Notes under the pieces: model-generated
The model's input: the letters and a program-made list of their open reading frames with translations, nothing else
What the model was told of the DNA's origin: nothing
Databases searched by the model: none
Origin: Helicobacter sp.
GTDB taxonomy: Bacteria; Campylobacterota; Campylobacteria; Campylobacterales; Helicobacteraceae
DNA: 64,000 nucleotides
Assembly (NCBI GenBank): GCA_022766795.1
Contig: JALEPE010000097.1
Span: 1 to 64,000, forward strand
Reading direction: 5' to 3'
In this document: piece after piece, positions 37,830 to 49,068 of the stretch
Layout: each line of letters opens with the position of its first letter
How positions within the stretch are numbered: position 1 is the first letter of the stretch
Translations under genes and position numbers: made by a program

Positions 37830-38473
37830 TGCAAGTATTACATTTTGAATGTTTAGAATCTACGCAGTTATATTTAAATCAGCAAATTCGCACACAGACA
37901 TTAAGTGCGCCGGTTATAGTTATAGCAGATAAGCAAAGTAGAGGCATCGGGAGTCGTGGTAATGTGTGGGAGAATGTGAAAGAAGGGCTATATTTTTCCT
38001 TTGCAATTCCACTTAGTATGTTGCCACAAGACTTGCCTTTAGAAGCCATATCTATTTATATGGGCTTTATTTTTAAAGAAATTTTGAAAAATAAGGGTTC
38101 AGAAATTTGGTTAAAGTGGCCTAATGATTTATATGTGGGGGAGAAAAAGGCAGGGGGCATACTTTGCAGCAAGATTGATGCGGTGATTTTAGTAGGGATT
38201 GGAATCAATTTAGAAGTTAGCGATGTGCGCTTTGGAGCATTGGATATTAAGATTTCAAAAGAGAGTATATTAGAATCTCTCATTGAAATTTTAGAAAACT
38301 CAATAAAAAAGTTGAGTTGGAAGCAAATTTTTAGTAAATATGCGTTAGAATTCCCATTAAATTTTAGTTATAGTTTTCATCATAAAGGAAAAATTGTATC
38401 TATGTGCGATTCCGTATTGTGCGATGATGGTGCAATTCTTATTGCTGGTGAAAAAGTGTATAGTTTAAGATAG
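37826..38473 (+). CDS. birA: Biotin-protein ligase
   Basis: 215 residues, ligase domain only, without the N-terminal DNA-binding domain of E. coli BirA. ADKQSRGIGSRGNVWEN is the biotin/AMP loop (the usual GRGR is GIGSRG here), LKWPNDLYVGEKKAGGILC holds the catalytic Lys region, and GIGINLEV follows. It loads biotin on acetyl-CoA or pyruvate carboxylase. ATG overlaps the fmt stop. Confidence 0.92.
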   Translation: MMQVLHFECLESTQLYLNQQIRTQTLSAPVIVIADKQSRGIGSRGNVWENVKEGLYFSFAIPLSMLPQDLPLEAISIYMGFIFKEILKNKGSEIWLKWPNDLYVGEKKAGGILCSKIDAVILVGIGINLEVSDVRFGALDIKISKESILESLIEILENSIKKLSWKQIFSKYALEFPLNFSYSFHHKGKIVSMCDSVLCDDGAILIAGEKVYSLR

Positions 38474-38485
38474 GGGAGTTTAAAT

Positions 38486-39274
38486 ATGTGTGAAGTGATT
38501 TGTATTGCAAATCAAAAAGGCGGTGTGGGTAAGACAACGACAGCCGTGAATTTGGCAGCTTCTCTTGCTGTTGAAGAAAAACGCGTATTGTTGATTGACG
38601 CAGACCCACAAGCGAATGCTACGACAAGTTTAGGCTTCCACCGCAATAGTATTGAGTTTAATATTTATCATGTTTTAATTGGCACAAAAAGATTGTCGCA
38701 AATTATCCAAAAGACTTCAATTCCCACTTTGCATTTAGCGCCATCAAATATTGGTTTAGTTGGGATTGAAAAGGAATTTTATAACCATAAGCGCAATGGT
38801 AGAGAATTGATTTTAAAGAAAAAAATTGAAGATGTGTTAGATGCGTATGATTACATCATTGTTGATTCTCCGCCCGCACTTGGTCCTTTGACAATCAATG
38901 CGCTTTCTGCTTCAAACTCTGTGATTATCCCCATTCAGTGCGAATTTTTTGCGCTAGAGGGATTGGCGCAACTTCTAAATACTATTAAAATTTTGCGCAA
39001 AGAAATTAATCCAAACTTAGAAATTAAGGGATTATTGCCGACAATGTATAGCGCGCAAAATAATCTTTCGCGTCAAGTTTATGCGGATTTAGTGCAGCAC
39101 TTTGATGGACAATTAATTAAAGAACGGCAATCCAATGTTGCCATTGCGATTCCACGCAACATTAAACTTGCAGAATCTCCGAGCTTTGGTAAGCCTGTAA
39201 TTTTGTATGATGTGCGCTCACAAGGGAATATGGCATACCAAAATCTTGCGCGTGCGATTTTAGAGGGAGCTTAA
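38486..39274 (+). CDS. parA: Chromosome partitioning ATPase ParA/Soj
   Basis: 262 residues. Deviant Walker A KGGVGKTT at about residue 10, switch I region LIDADPQANATTSLGF, and VDSPPALGPLTINAL as Walker B. It binds DNA non-specifically with ATP and moves ParB-parS complexes. The length is that of the short chromosomal type. Directly coupled to parB. No parS-like 16-mer was seen by eye in the window. Confidence 0.95.
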   Translation: MCEVICIANQKGGVGKTTTAVNLAASLAVEEKRVLLIDADPQANATTSLGFHRNSIEFNIYHVLIGTKRLSQIIQKTSIPTLHLAPSNIGLVGIEKEFYNHKRNGRELILKKKIEDVLDAYDYIIVDSPPALGPLTINALSASNSVIIPIQCEFFALEGLAQLLNTIKILRKEINPNLEIKGLLPTMYSAQNNLSRQVYADLVQHFDGQLIKERQSNVAIAIPRNIKLAESPSFGKPVILYDVRSQGNMAYQNLARAILEGA

Positions 39275-40164
39275 TGGCAAAAAAAAGTGTGGGGCTTGGA
39301 CGCGGTCTAAGTGCAATCTTGGAAGAGGTTGAAGAAGCATACCAAAATGACTTGCAGGATAAATCAGGCTTAGTTATTGAAATTGACATTGACAGGATTA
39401 AACCCAATCCTTTACAACCGCGTAAAATCTTTGATGATGCTTCTTTACAAGAATTGGCAACTTCTATTGAAGAGCATGGATTATTGCAGCCCATTTTAGT
39501 TTGTGAGGATAGCAAGGATACAGAGCATTATTTTCTCATCGCAGGTGAGCGCCGTTTGCGTGCAAGTAAATTGGCTAAAAAAGACAGCATCAAGGCGATT
39601 GTTGTCGATGTGCAAGAGGAAAAATTGCGCGAGTTAGCGTTGATTGAAAATATCCAACGTGAAGATTTAAATCCTATTGATTTAGCAAGATCTTATAAAG
39701 AACTCATAGAGGATTATGGAATCACACACGAGGAAGTAGCAAAGCGACTATCAAAATCACGTGCGCAAATCACAAATACTCTACGCTTATTAGAGTTAAA
39801 CCCCGATGTGCAAAATTTAATTTTAGAAAACAAAATTTCTCAAGGGCACGCTAAAATCCTAGTTACATTATCCAAAGACGAGCAAAGTTTGGTTGCAAAC
39901 TCTGTTATAGGGCAAAAATTAAGTGTGCATGATACAGAAAAAATTGTTAAAAACTTTAAAGAAAATAAAGATTCTAAAGTCTCTCTTTCTGCAAAAATCT
40001 ATACACAATCATCTCTAAATCAAGATTCCATCATTGCTTTAAATAAATATTGTGACACATTAAAAAGCTATGGCATCAAGGCAAAAATTCAAAAAAATAA
40101 GTGTATTGTAGAGTTTAGTAACGACGAGGAGGTGAAAAAGTTTAGTAAAATTTTACCAATATAA
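39274..40164 (+). CDS. parB: Chromosome partitioning protein ParB/Spo0J
   Basis: 296 residues. It starts GLGRGLSAILEE (ParA-stimulating tail). The ParB/Srx CTP-binding domain has NPLQPRKIFD, SIEEHGLLQPILV and AGERRLRASK, then IENIQREDLNPIDLARSYKEL, an HTH with EVAKRLSKSRAQITNTLRLLEL, and a C-terminal dimer domain. It shares one base with the parA stop. Confidence 0.95.
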   Translation: MAKKSVGLGRGLSAILEEVEEAYQNDLQDKSGLVIEIDIDRIKPNPLQPRKIFDDASLQELATSIEEHGLLQPILVCEDSKDTEHYFLIAGERRLRASKLAKKDSIKAIVVDVQEEKLRELALIENIQREDLNPIDLARSYKELIEDYGITHEEVAKRLSKSRAQITNTLRLLELNPDVQNLILENKISQGHAKILVTLSKDEQSLVANSVIGQKLSVHDTEKIVKNFKENKDSKVSLSAKIYTQSSLNQDSIIALNKYCDTLKSYGIKAKIQKNKCIVEFSNDEEVKKFSKILPI

Positions 40165-40182
40165 AGTTTTTAAGAAAAACTT
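40164..40182 (+). terminator. Hairpin between parB and the atp operon
   Basis: AAGTTTTT-AAG-AAAAACTT, a perfect 8-bp stem beginning on the last base of the parB stop codon. AT-only and without a T run, so a weak terminator at best. Confidence 0.35.
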
Positions 40183-40196
40183 AGAAAAAGTCGTGA

Positions 40197-40202
40197 TAAA
40201 AT
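40197..40202 (+). promoter_or_regulatory. Possible -10 box of the ATP synthase operon
   Basis: GTGATAAAATAAAG lies 31 bp before the atpF' ATG. TAAAAT is a one-base variant of the consensus. Confidence 0.4.
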
Positions 40203-40232
40203 AAAGCTTATTTTAAAAAGAAAGGAGTGCAA

Positions 40233-40658
40233 ATGACTATTATCCCAACTCCTTGGGTAATGGCACTGGTTTTTGTTGTGTTTCTTATGTTAGTGTATTT
40301 ATTGAATCGTATGCTATATAAGCCTTTGCTTGGCTTTATGGATACGCGCGATGCATCTATCAAGAAAGATAGCGAAGGCATAGAGGGAAATGCAGCGGAT
40401 ATTAAGGCTTTACAAAAGCAAGCTGATGATATTCTACAACGTGCGAGAGAAGAAGCGGCGTTAATCAAAAACAAAGCTCAAGAAAGTGCAAAGCAAGCCT
40501 CAGAGATGAAAATTTCTCAAAAAAAAGATGAGTTAGCACAAAAATACAGCGAGTTTATGACTGGTTTGGAAGAAGAAAGAGTAAAGCTTAAAACGGCATT
40601 GCACTCAGAGATTCCACTCTTTAAATCTGGCTTACAAGCTAAGCTTGGTAAAATGTAG
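40233..40658 (+). CDS. atpF': F-type ATP synthase subunit b'
   Basis: 141 residues. One N-terminal helix (WVMALVFVVFLMLVYLLNRMLYKPLLGFMDTRD) then a charged coiled coil: the peripheral stalk. Epsilonproteobacteria carry a b and b' pair, as here. An in-frame GTG lies two codons upstream; ATG at 40233 follows AAAGGAG with proper spacing. Subunits a and c are not in this operon, as is usual for the group. Confidence 0.88.
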   Translation: MTIIPTPWVMALVFVVFLMLVYLLNRMLYKPLLGFMDTRDASIKKDSEGIEGNAADIKALQKQADDILQRAREEAALIKNKAQESAKQASEMKISQKKDELAQKYSEFMTGLEEERVKLKTALHSEIPLFKSGLQAKLGKM

Positions 40659-40670
40659 GAGGAGAATGTT

Positions 40671-41183
40671 ATGAAACACAAAACATATCTTTTGCCATTA
40701 GTGTTTGCTCCTGCTATGCTGTTTGCAGCAGATGGAGCGAATTACGATATTATTGAGCGGACAATTAACTTTGTGATATTCTTCGCCCTTGTGTATTATT
40801 TTGCAGCAGATGCAATTAAAAATACATTTAAAGCGCGTAGAGACGAAATTGCAAATTCTTTAGCAAAAATTCAGGAAAAATTACAAGATTCTAAAAAAGC
40901 AAAAGACAGAGCACTTAATCAACTTGAAGAAGCAAAAAGAGTAGCACACGATATTGTTGAAACTGCACATAAGGAATCTGTAATTGTTGTACAAAAAATT
41001 GAAGAATCTACAAAAATGGAACTTGAAAACTTGGTGCGTCAATACAATGATCGCATTGCATTTGAACAAAGAAAAGTTGAAAAAATGGTTATAGATGAGA
41101 TTCTTTCTGAATTCTTAAATAAAGATTCTGTGGTACTAAGCAAAGATGTCTTGGCACAATCTTTATTGAAAAAGGCGGCATAA
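40671..41183 (+). CDS. atpF: F-type ATP synthase subunit b
   Basis: 170 residues. A hydrophobic leader with AMLFAADGANYDI resembles a cleavable signal, then a membrane helix (TINFVIFFALVYYFAADAIKNTFKARRDEI) and a long coiled coil. The peripheral stalk partner of b'. GGAGAATGTT precedes the ATG. Confidence 0.9.
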   Translation: MKHKTYLLPLVFAPAMLFAADGANYDIIERTINFVIFFALVYYFAADAIKNTFKARRDEIANSLAKIQEKLQDSKKAKDRALNQLEEAKRVAHDIVETAHKESVIVVQKIEESTKMELENLVRQYNDRIAFEQRKVEKMVIDEILSEFLNKDSVVLSKDVLAQSLLKKAA

Positions 41184-41720
41184 ATGAAAGATCTCATTGC
41201 AAAACGTTATATTAAAGCATTAGCAAGTTCAGCCACACAAAAAGAATTGGAAGAAATGGCTTCTCTTTTAGGAAAGCTTGCAGGCGCAACAGCGATTGCG
41301 AAGTTTAGAGAAATTATAGAATCCCCTTATGTGGAACGCACACAAAAGGTAGATTTTATTTTGCAAAAAATCTTGGATGATACCGCTAGTTTAAAGTTTG
41401 CAAATTTTATCAAAGTTTTAGCAAATCATAAGAGACTAGATTTATTTGAAGAGCTTTACGTAGAGTTATCATCTTATCTAGCAGCGTTAAATAAAGAATA
41501 TATTGCACAACTTTTTGTCAAGGAAGCATATAGCGATTCTGTTTTAAAAGAGATTGAAAACAAATTTAGTCAAAAACTTGGCGTCAATCTTTTACTTAAA
41601 CAACAGATTGTAGAAAATGCTGGAATTAAGTTAGTGGTAGAGGATTTAGGCGTTGAAGTTTCTTTTTCTCAAGAGAAATTCATTAATGATTTACGCAATC
41701 ATATTTTAAAAGCATTTTAA
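41184..41720 (+). CDS. atpH: F-type ATP synthase subunit delta
   Basis: 178 residues, begins MKDLIAKRYIKALAS, with a helical N-domain and a C-terminal VVEDLGVEVSFSQEKFINDLRNHILKAF. It connects the stalk to the alpha3beta3 head. Its ATG immediately follows the atpF stop. Confidence 0.93.
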   Translation: MKDLIAKRYIKALASSATQKELEEMASLLGKLAGATAIAKFREIIESPYVERTQKVDFILQKILDDTASLKFANFIKVLANHKRLDLFEELYVELSSYLAALNKEYIAQLFVKEAYSDSVLKEIENKFSQKLGVNLLLKQQIVENAGIKLVVEDLGVEVSFSQEKFINDLRNHILKAF

Positions 41721-41739
41721 TTTTTGATAAGGAGTAGCA

Positions 41740-43254
41740 GTGGTAGCAAAATTACAAGCAGATGAAATTAGTTCAATCATCAAAGAAAGAATTGATAATT
41801 TTGAACTTGATTTGGATATTGCACAAACAGGTAAAGTTGTCGCATATGCAGATGGCGTTGCAAAAGTTTATGGTCTTAAAAACGCGATGAGCTATGAAAT
41901 GGTTGAATTTGACACAGGCGATAAAGGACTCGCATCAAGTCTTGAAGAAGGTAGTGTGGGTGTTGTTGTTCTAGGTGCTGGACGCGAGATTAAAGAGGGA
42001 ACTTCCGTTAAACGTCTTGGTAAACTCTTACGTGTTCCTGTTGGTGATGGAATGATGGGGCGTGTTGTTAATGCGCTTGGAGAGCCCATTGATGGCAAGG
42101 GTGCAGTGGAAGCTAAAGAATATCGCTTTATGGAAGAAAAAGCTCCGGGAATTATGGCGAGAAAATCCGTTCATGAGCCATTACAAACAGGTTTAAAAGC
42201 GATTGATGCGCTTGTGCCAATTGGTCGCGGACAAAGAGAGTTGATTATTGGTGATAGACAGACAGGAAAAACAACCGTTGCTATTGACACAATTATTAAT
42301 CAAAAAGGGCAAGATGTTGTTTGCATCTATGTGGCAATTGGACAAAAAGAATCTACCGTTGCACAGGTTGTTAGAAAGCTAGAAGAACACGGGGCTATGG
42401 AATATACAATTATTGTTAATGCTCCAGCGTCCGATTCTGCCGCAATGCAATACCTTGCGCCTTATGCTGGTGTAACAATGGGTGAATATTTTAGGGATAA
42501 TGGCAGACATGCGCTTATCGTGTATGATGATTTGAGTAAGCACGCTGTTGCATACCGCGAAATGTCTTTGATTCTTAGACGCCCTCCGGGTCGTGAAGCA
42601 TTCCCGGGAGATGTATTCTATTTGCACTCCAGATTGCTAGAACGTGCGGCAAAAGTTAGTGATGAATTAGGTGCTGGTTCTTTGACTGCATTACCTATTA
42701 TTGAAACACAAGCAGGGGATGTTGCAGCGTATATTCCTACAAATGTTATCTCCATTACGGATGGGCAAATCTTCTTGGAAACAGATTTATTTAATTCAGG
42801 GATTCGTCCGGCAATCAATGTTGGTTTATCTGTTTCTCGTGTTGGGGGTGCAGCGCAAATTAAAGCAACTAAGCAAGTGTCTGGTACATTAAGACTTGAC
42901 CTTGCACAATATAGAGAATTACAGGCGTTTGCACAATTTGCGTCAGACTTAGATGAGTCAAGTAGGAAGCAACTAGATAGGGGACAGAGAATGGTAGAAG
43001 TTTTGAAACAGCCACCTTATTCTCCATTACCGATTGAACGTCAAGTTGTGATTATCTTTGCAGGTGCTAGAGGATATATGGATGATGTGTCCGTTGCGCA
43101 CATTACAAAATTTGAAGCAGATTTGTATCCATTCTTGGAGGCAAAATATCCGCAAATTTTTGAAGATATTCGTTCCAAGAAAATGTTAGATAAAGATATT
43201 GAGGAAACACTTTGCAAAGCCCTAGAAGAATTTAAGTCTAGTTTTGCTGTATAG
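41740..43254 (+). CDS. atpA: F-type ATP synthase subunit alpha
   Basis: 504 residues. GTG start 6 bases after AAGGAG. Nucleotide-binding P-loop [14 protein letters not shown] near residue 170; the C-terminal [24 protein letters not shown] is standard. It forms the non-catalytic sites of the F1 head. Confidence 0.97.
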   Translation: MVAKLQADEISSIIKERIDNFELDLDIAQTGKVVAYADGVAKVYGLKNAMSYEMVEFDTGDKGLASSLEEGSVGVVVLGAGREIKEGTSVKRLGKLLRVPVGDGMMGRVVNALGEPIDGKGAVEAKEYRFMEEKAPGIMARKSVHEPLQTGLKAIDALVPIGRGQRELIIGDRQTGKTTVAIDTIINQKGQDVVCIYVAIGQKESTVAQVVRKLEEHGAMEYTIIVNAPASDSAAMQYLAPYAGVTMGEYFRDNGRHALIVYDDLSKHAVAYREMSLILRRPPGREAFPGDVFYLHSRLLERAAKVSDELGAGSLTALPIIETQAGDVAAYIPTNVISITDGQIFLETDLFNSGIRPAINVGLSVSRVGGAAQIKATKQVSGTLRLDLAQYRELQAFAQFASDLDESSRKQLDRGQRMVEVLKQPPYSPLPIERQVVIIFAGARGYMDDVSVAHITKFEADLYPFLEAKYPQIFEDIRSKKMLDKDIEETLCKALEEFKSSFAV

Positions 43255-43267
43255 ATAGGGAGTTGTT

Positions 43268-44155
43268 ATGGGAAACAACCTAAAGGATATTAGAAAGCAG
43301 ATTTCAAGTGTTTTAAACACGCAAAAAACAACGCGTGCAATGAAGCTTGTATCCACTTCTAAACTTAAAAAAGCTGATGAAATGGCAAGACGTTCTAGAA
43401 TGTATGCCACTAAAATCGTAGAAGTTTTAGAAGAAATCAAAGCAAAAGTTGCAAGCGGGGATAATGTGCAAGATAATCCTTATTTTGGAGCAGGAAATAA
43501 GGATTCGAAACTTGTTGATATTATTTTAGTAACTGCTGATAAAGGGCTTTGTGGTGGTTTTAATATTAATACCATTAAGGAAGTCAATCGTATTATTGCT
43601 GAGCATAAGGAGCGCAATATGAAGGTGCGTTTGCGTGTTATTGGCAAGAAAGCTATTGAGTATTATAAATTCAACGAAATTGAAGTGCTAGATAGCATTA
43701 TTGGCTTAAGTGCTACTCCGCAGTATGAAGAGGCTGCAGAGTTTGTAAATAAAGCAGTTGCAGATTATCTAAACGGAATAACCTCAAAGGTTATTTTGGT
43801 GCATAATGGGTTTAAAAATATGATTGCACAGGAAATGAAAGTCAATCAACTTTTACCAATTGAGAATGTTACGGTGCCAGAAGAATGCACTTCTATTTTG
43901 GAAGTTGAACCCAATGAACAAGAAAATGAGATTCTACGCGCACTTGCGAGTAAATATGTAGAATTTAGTATGTATTATGCACTTGTAGATTCTCTAGCGG
44001 CCGAGCATAGCGCAAGAATGCAAGCGATGGATGCCGCAACAAGCAATGCAGGAGAGTTAGCAAAAACTCTTACAATTGCCTACAACAAAGCAAGACAACA
44101 AGCAATCACAACGGAATTGGTAGAAATTAATACCGGCGTTGAGTCAATGAAATAA
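43268..44155 (+). CDS. atpG: F-type ATP synthase subunit gamma
   Basis: 295 residues. Begins NNLKDIRKQISSVLNTQKTTRAMKLVSTSKLKKADE and ends AMDAATSNAGELAKTLTIAYNKARQQAITTELVEI, the two coiled-coil ends of the rotor shaft, with TADKGLCGGFN between. Ribosome site AGGGAG. Confidence 0.96.
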   Translation: MGNNLKDIRKQISSVLNTQKTTRAMKLVSTSKLKKADEMARRSRMYATKIVEVLEEIKAKVASGDNVQDNPYFGAGNKDSKLVDIILVTADKGLCGGFNINTIKEVNRIIAEHKERNMKVRLRVIGKKAIEYYKFNEIEVLDSIIGLSATPQYEEAAEFVNKAVADYLNGITSKVILVHNGFKNMIAQEMKVNQLLPIENVTVPEECTSILEVEPNEQENEILRALASKYVEFSMYYALVDSLAAEHSARMQAMDAATSNAGELAKTLTIAYNKARQQAITTELVEINTGVESMK

Positions 44156-44167
44156 GGAGTATAGTAA

Positions 44168-45583
<1,416 letters not shown>

Positions 45584-45614
45584 TAAGTGCCTTTAAGCTT
45601 TTCAAGGAGAGTTA

Positions 45615-46007
45615 ATGGAAACCTTAAAATTAGACATTGTTACACCTGTAGGAAAGATATTTTCCAATAATGTAAAAAGTGTTACACTCCCCGGTGTAGA
45701 GGGTGAATTTGGAGTTTTACCTGGACATATTGGGATTGTAACAACATTAAATCCGGGTGTGATTGAGATTGAAAAAATTGATGGTAAAAAAGAAATTGTT
45801 GCAATCAACTGGGGATACGCTAAGGTTGATGAAAAAAGTGTAGATATTTTAGCTGAAGGAGCAGTGGATATTAACGGGGATAGCGAGAGTGAAATTGCTA
45901 AAGCGATTGCTAATGCAAAACAACTTTTAGAGGATTCCACTGATAATAATGTCGCTGTATCTATGGTTGTATCACGCATTGAAAATGTTGCAAAGAGTTC
46001 CCTGTGA
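45615..46007 (+). CDS. atpC: F-type ATP synthase subunit epsilon
   Basis: 130 residues. TLKLDIVTPVGKIFSNNVKSVTLPGVEGEFGVLPGHIGIVT is the beta-sandwich domain, followed by a helical hairpin. Central stalk regulator. The stop overlaps the next GTG by 4 bases, joining the atp operon to the Tol block. Confidence 0.94.
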   Translation: METLKLDIVTPVGKIFSNNVKSVTLPGVEGEFGVLPGHIGIVTTLNPGVIEIEKIDGKKEIVAINWGYAKVDEKSVDILAEGAVDINGDSESEIAKAIANAKQLLEDSTDNNVAVSMVVSRIENVAKSSL

Positions 46008-46576
46008 GTCTTACAGGATTGCTAAACAACTACGGAACTACAACCGTAGTTGTTTTAGGCTGGCTTTCTATCTATTTCATTTTGGTGCTTTGGATTTTTA
46101 TCTACCGCTATTTTTCTATATCCTTAACATTATCGGGCGAAAAAAAATGCCTTGAGGCATTGGTAAATGGTCGTAATACATTGCCTAAAAATTCCTTACT
46201 GGGATCTAATTTAATAGGCATTGATAAAAAGCTTACAGAACCTATGTTGCAATACGCATTAGATAAAGCAATCAAAGATGCAACAGTCGGCTTGACATTT
46301 TTAGCGATAGTTGCCTCTACTGCACCTTTTATTGGTTTATTTGGCACAGTGGTAGAGATTTTAGAAGCATTTTCTAAGCTTGGTGAGAATTCTAGGGCGA
46401 CCCTAGACGTGATTGCTCCTATTATCTCTAAAGCACTTGTTGCAACAGCAACGGGAATCTTAACTGCAATTCCTGCATATTCTTTTAATTTATTCTTAAA
46501 ACGCAAAGTGTTTGAGCTAAACACCTATTTGCAGCTACAAATCAATATCGTGATTTCTCCAAAGTCTGCTATTTAG
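46004..46576 (+). CDS. ExbB/TolQ-type proton channel subunit
   Basis: 190 residues with three membrane helices. The last two carry LTFLAIVASTAPFIGLFGTVVEILEAF and APIISKALVATATGILTAIPAYSFNLF, the MotA/TolQ/ExbB core with its conserved Thr/Pro/Ala residues. With the next two genes it makes the energised complex. Genomic link to tolB-pal argues for TolQ over ExbB. GTG start overlapping atpC. Confidence 0.9.
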   Translation: MSLTGLLNNYGTTTVVVLGWLSIYFILVLWIFIYRYFSISLTLSGEKKCLEALVNGRNTLPKNSLLGSNLIGIDKKLTEPMLQYALDKAIKDATVGLTFLAIVASTAPFIGLFGTVVEILEAFSKLGENSRATLDVIAPIISKALVATATGILTAIPAYSFNLFLKRKVFELNTYLQLQINIVISPKSAI

Positions 46577-46590
46577 CCTTAGGATTTTTT

Positions 46591-46989
46591 TTGAAAACAC
46601 ATTATAATTGGGACGAAACTCCAGAGTTAAACATCACGCCTTTAGTGGATATTATGTTAGTACTTCTAGCGATTCTTATGGTAACAGCCCCTGTGATTGT
46701 GTATCAAGAGGAAATTGCTTTACCGCAAGGCTCCAAAAGCGCAAAAGTAGAGCAAGATTCCAAAATTGAAATTCGCGTAGATTTATCACGCAACATTTAC
46801 CTCAAAGATGATGTGCTAACTTTTGATAGTTTTCCAGATGCTTTTGTGGTATTTGCAAATGCTTACGATAAAGAAACACAAGTATATATTAGGGCGGACA
46901 AAAACTTAAAATATGATGATGTGATTTATATTTTAAGAATCGCTAAACAAAGTGGATTTTCTAGGGTTTCACTTGTTACTGATGGCTAA
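46591..46989 (+). CDS. ExbD/TolR-type proton channel subunit
   Basis: 132 residues. One N-terminal helix after the proton-relay Asp in NITPLVDIMLVLLAILMVTAP, then a periplasmic domain with VYIRADKNLKYDDVIYILRIAKQSG. TTG start; eight T precede it between an AGGA and the start codon. It ends inside the tolA gene (8-base overlap). Confidence 0.9.
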   Translation: MKTHYNWDETPELNITPLVDIMLVLLAILMVTAPVIVYQEEIALPQGSKSAKVEQDSKIEIRVDLSRNIYLKDDVLTFDSFPDAFVVFANAYDKETQVYIRADKNLKYDDVIYILRIAKQSGFSRVSLVTDG

Positions 46990-47716
46990 AATTATTTTAT
47001 TTTTTACAAGCGGCGGAATTGCAGTTTCTAGCTATGCCCTTATACTTGTCTTGCTATTTTGGCATTTTAGCAATGCAAGCAAACCGACTAAAGCCTACAC
47101 AGCTTATAAAGAGACAACCTTTAATATCGCATTAATTGAGGAAGTTAAGCCCAAAGAAGCTATAAAAGCAACACAAAAGCGTGCAGAAAAAAAGGTAGAA
47201 AAGATTCCTATTAAAAAAGAATCTGCGTCTAAAACCGCAAATGCAGGGAGTGGCATTAACGATCTCTTTAAGCAAGTGGAATCTAAAGCTCCTGTTAAAT
47301 CCACAAAACCCCCAAGCCAAAATGACAAAATCGCAAAAAAGAAAAAGGCAAATGAAAGCGCACAAAGCGAAACGTTAGATAATGAATTAGAAAAAATTTT
47401 AGCCAATTTAGACACAAAACAGACGCTAAGCTTTGCCACACCTAAAGGAGAATATGACGCATTTTATGCACAAGTGTATGAGATTCTAGCTAGAAATTGG
47501 AATCCCGTGCGCACAGGGGTGGAACATTTTAGTGAAGTAGAGATTATCATTGATGCTAGGGGGCGGTTTGAATATGCAGTTGTAAAAAAATCAGGAGATT
47601 TGGAATTTGATGAGGCTTTACGAAGCTTTTTAGATATAATGCGTTCTTTGGAATTTCCTCAATACGAGGGCGGGGATAGAACAAAAATTATGGTAACTTT
47701 TAAAACCGAGGTGTAA
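46982..47716 (+). CDS. tolA: TolA/TonB-like energy transducer
   Basis: 244 residues. One anchor helix (about 2-25), a Lys/Glu/Ser-rich stalk (60-140), and a C-terminal domain with YDAFYAQVYEILARNWNP and EVEIIIDARGRFEYAVVKKSGDLEFDEAL, as in TolA/TonB domain III. Placement between exbB/exbD and tolB-pal points to TolA. The frame is open 30 bases upstream, but the ATG at 46982 inside exbD is best. Confidence 0.82.
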   Translation: MAKIILFFTSGGIAVSSYALILVLLFWHFSNASKPTKAYTAYKETTFNIALIEEVKPKEAIKATQKRAEKKVEKIPIKKESASKTANAGSGINDLFKQVESKAPVKSTKPPSQNDKIAKKKKANESAQSETLDNELEKILANLDTKQTLSFATPKGEYDAFYAQVYEILARNWNPVRTGVEHFSEVEIIIDARGRFEYAVVKKSGDLEFDEALRSFLDIMRSLEFPQYEGGDRTKIMVTFKTEV

Positions 47717-47718
47717 GA

Positions 47719-48999
47719 ATGAAAAAGATTTGTTTTTTGTTATTGTGTTGTTTAGGATTCTCTTTTGCAAATGAAGTGGATGCAACATTAGAAGTCGTTA
47801 AGAAGTTTGGGAGTCTTCCCAACATTTTAGTCCAAAATGCGGGCAATGATTATTCTGAGCGCGAATTTAGCCAACGGATTTTTAAAATGTTGATTGCAGA
47901 TTTAAAAGTAACAGGACATTTTGCAGTGCAAGAAGCTAAAGAAACAATTTCTAGTGAAATGGTAGTGAATTTTGATGAATACCGAAAAAGTAAAGTTGAT
48001 CTTATCGCGCGCATTAAAGCGGAAAAGGTTACTAATGGATTGGTTGCTAAATTGCAATTATATGATGCAAACTCTGACTTAGTTGCATTAAGCAAAGAAT
48101 ACAAAGGTCAAAATACAGAATCTTATCCTTTTTTAGCGCATAAAATGGCGATTGATATTAATGATTACATCAAAGCACCTAAGGTAGATTGGATGGAGAG
48201 AATGGTTGTTTTAGCGCATTATACAAATCCCGGAGAAAGTGAGATTCTAACAAGCGACTACACATTAACCTATAAAAAAAGAATTTTAAGCGGTGGTTTA
48301 AATATTTTTCCAAAGTGGGCAAATACAGCACAAAGCGCATTTTATTATACAAAATACTTAGATAAACCCACATTATTCAAATACGATTTAACCACAGGCA
48401 ATACCCAAAAAATGTTTGATAGCGATGGAATGCTTGTCGCATCAGATGTCAGCAATGATGGAAGTAAAATTCTTGTTACAATGGCACCCAATGCGCAACC
48501 AGATATATTTCTATATGATGTGGCAAATGGTAGTTCAAAACGTTTAACAAAATTTAGTGGCATTGATGTGAGCGGAAATTTCATTGAAAATGAAACGCGC
48601 GTAATGTTTATTTCTGATCGTTTAGGTTATCCTAATGTATTTGCAATTCCTGTTGCTGGAGAATCCGCCGGTAAGGTAGAGCAAATGGTATTCCACGGAC
48701 GCAATAACAATGCCGCAAGTGCGCACGAAAATTACATTGTGTATTCTAGCCGTGAAACCAGTGAAGAGTTTGAACGCAATACCTTCAATCTATATTTAGT
48801 CTCTACTAAGAGTGATTTTATTCGCCGTTTAAGTGCTAATGGAGTGAATCAATTACCTCGTTTTTCACAAGATGGGGAAACAATTATGTATATCAAGCAC
48901 GAAGGAAACCAAAGTGCGCTCGGAATTATTCGCTTAAATTATAATAAAACTTTACTTTTTCCATTGCAAGGTAGCGTAATTCAATCAATGGATTGGTAA
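47719..48999 (+). CDS. tolB: Tol-Pal periplasmic beta-propeller TolB
   Basis: 426 residues. Signal peptide (1-17, ending SFANE), an N-terminal alpha/beta domain, then WD/PD40-type blades: WANTAQSAFYYTKY, ASDVSNDGSKILVTMAPNAQPDIFLYDVANG, FIENETRVMFISDRLGYPNVFAI, FSQDGETIMYIK. It binds Pal at the outer membrane during constriction. It starts 2 bases after tolA. Confidence 0.94.
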   Translation: MKKICFLLLCCLGFSFANEVDATLEVVKKFGSLPNILVQNAGNDYSEREFSQRIFKMLIADLKVTGHFAVQEAKETISSEMVVNFDEYRKSKVDLIARIKAEKVTNGLVAKLQLYDANSDLVALSKEYKGQNTESYPFLAHKMAIDINDYIKAPKVDWMERMVVLAHYTNPGESEILTSDYTLTYKKRILSGGLNIFPKWANTAQSAFYYTKYLDKPTLFKYDLTTGNTQKMFDSDGMLVASDVSNDGSKILVTMAPNAQPDIFLYDVANGSSKRLTKFSGIDVSGNFIENETRVMFISDRLGYPNVFAIPVAGESAGKVEQMVFHGRNNNAASAHENYIVYSSRETSEEFERNTFNLYLVSTKSDFIRRLSANGVNQLPRFSQDGETIMYIKHEGNQSALGIIRLNYNKTLLFPLQGSVIQSMDW

Positions 49000-49005
49000 A
49001 AAAGG

Positions 49006-49033
49006 TTGTAAAAACAAAAAAGTTTGGTATAAT
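49006..49033 (+). promoter_or_regulatory. Promoter of pal
   Basis: TTGTAA and TATAAT (49028-49033) are 16 bp apart, in the 69-bp gap between tolB and pal. The best-matched promoter in this block, so the abundant lipoprotein likely has its own transcript. Confidence 0.65.
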
Positions 49034-49068
49034 ACAAGTTTTCTTATATAAATTTAGAGGGAGCAGAA

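Noticed and set aside
38486..40164. A parS site beside parAB
   Set aside because: No 16-mer resembling TGTTTCACGTGAAACA was found by eye; only partial matches.
46585..46592. Run of 8 T just before the exbD start as a translational switch
   Set aside because: Possible spacing effect, but the length is common in AT-rich DNA and nothing else supports switching.
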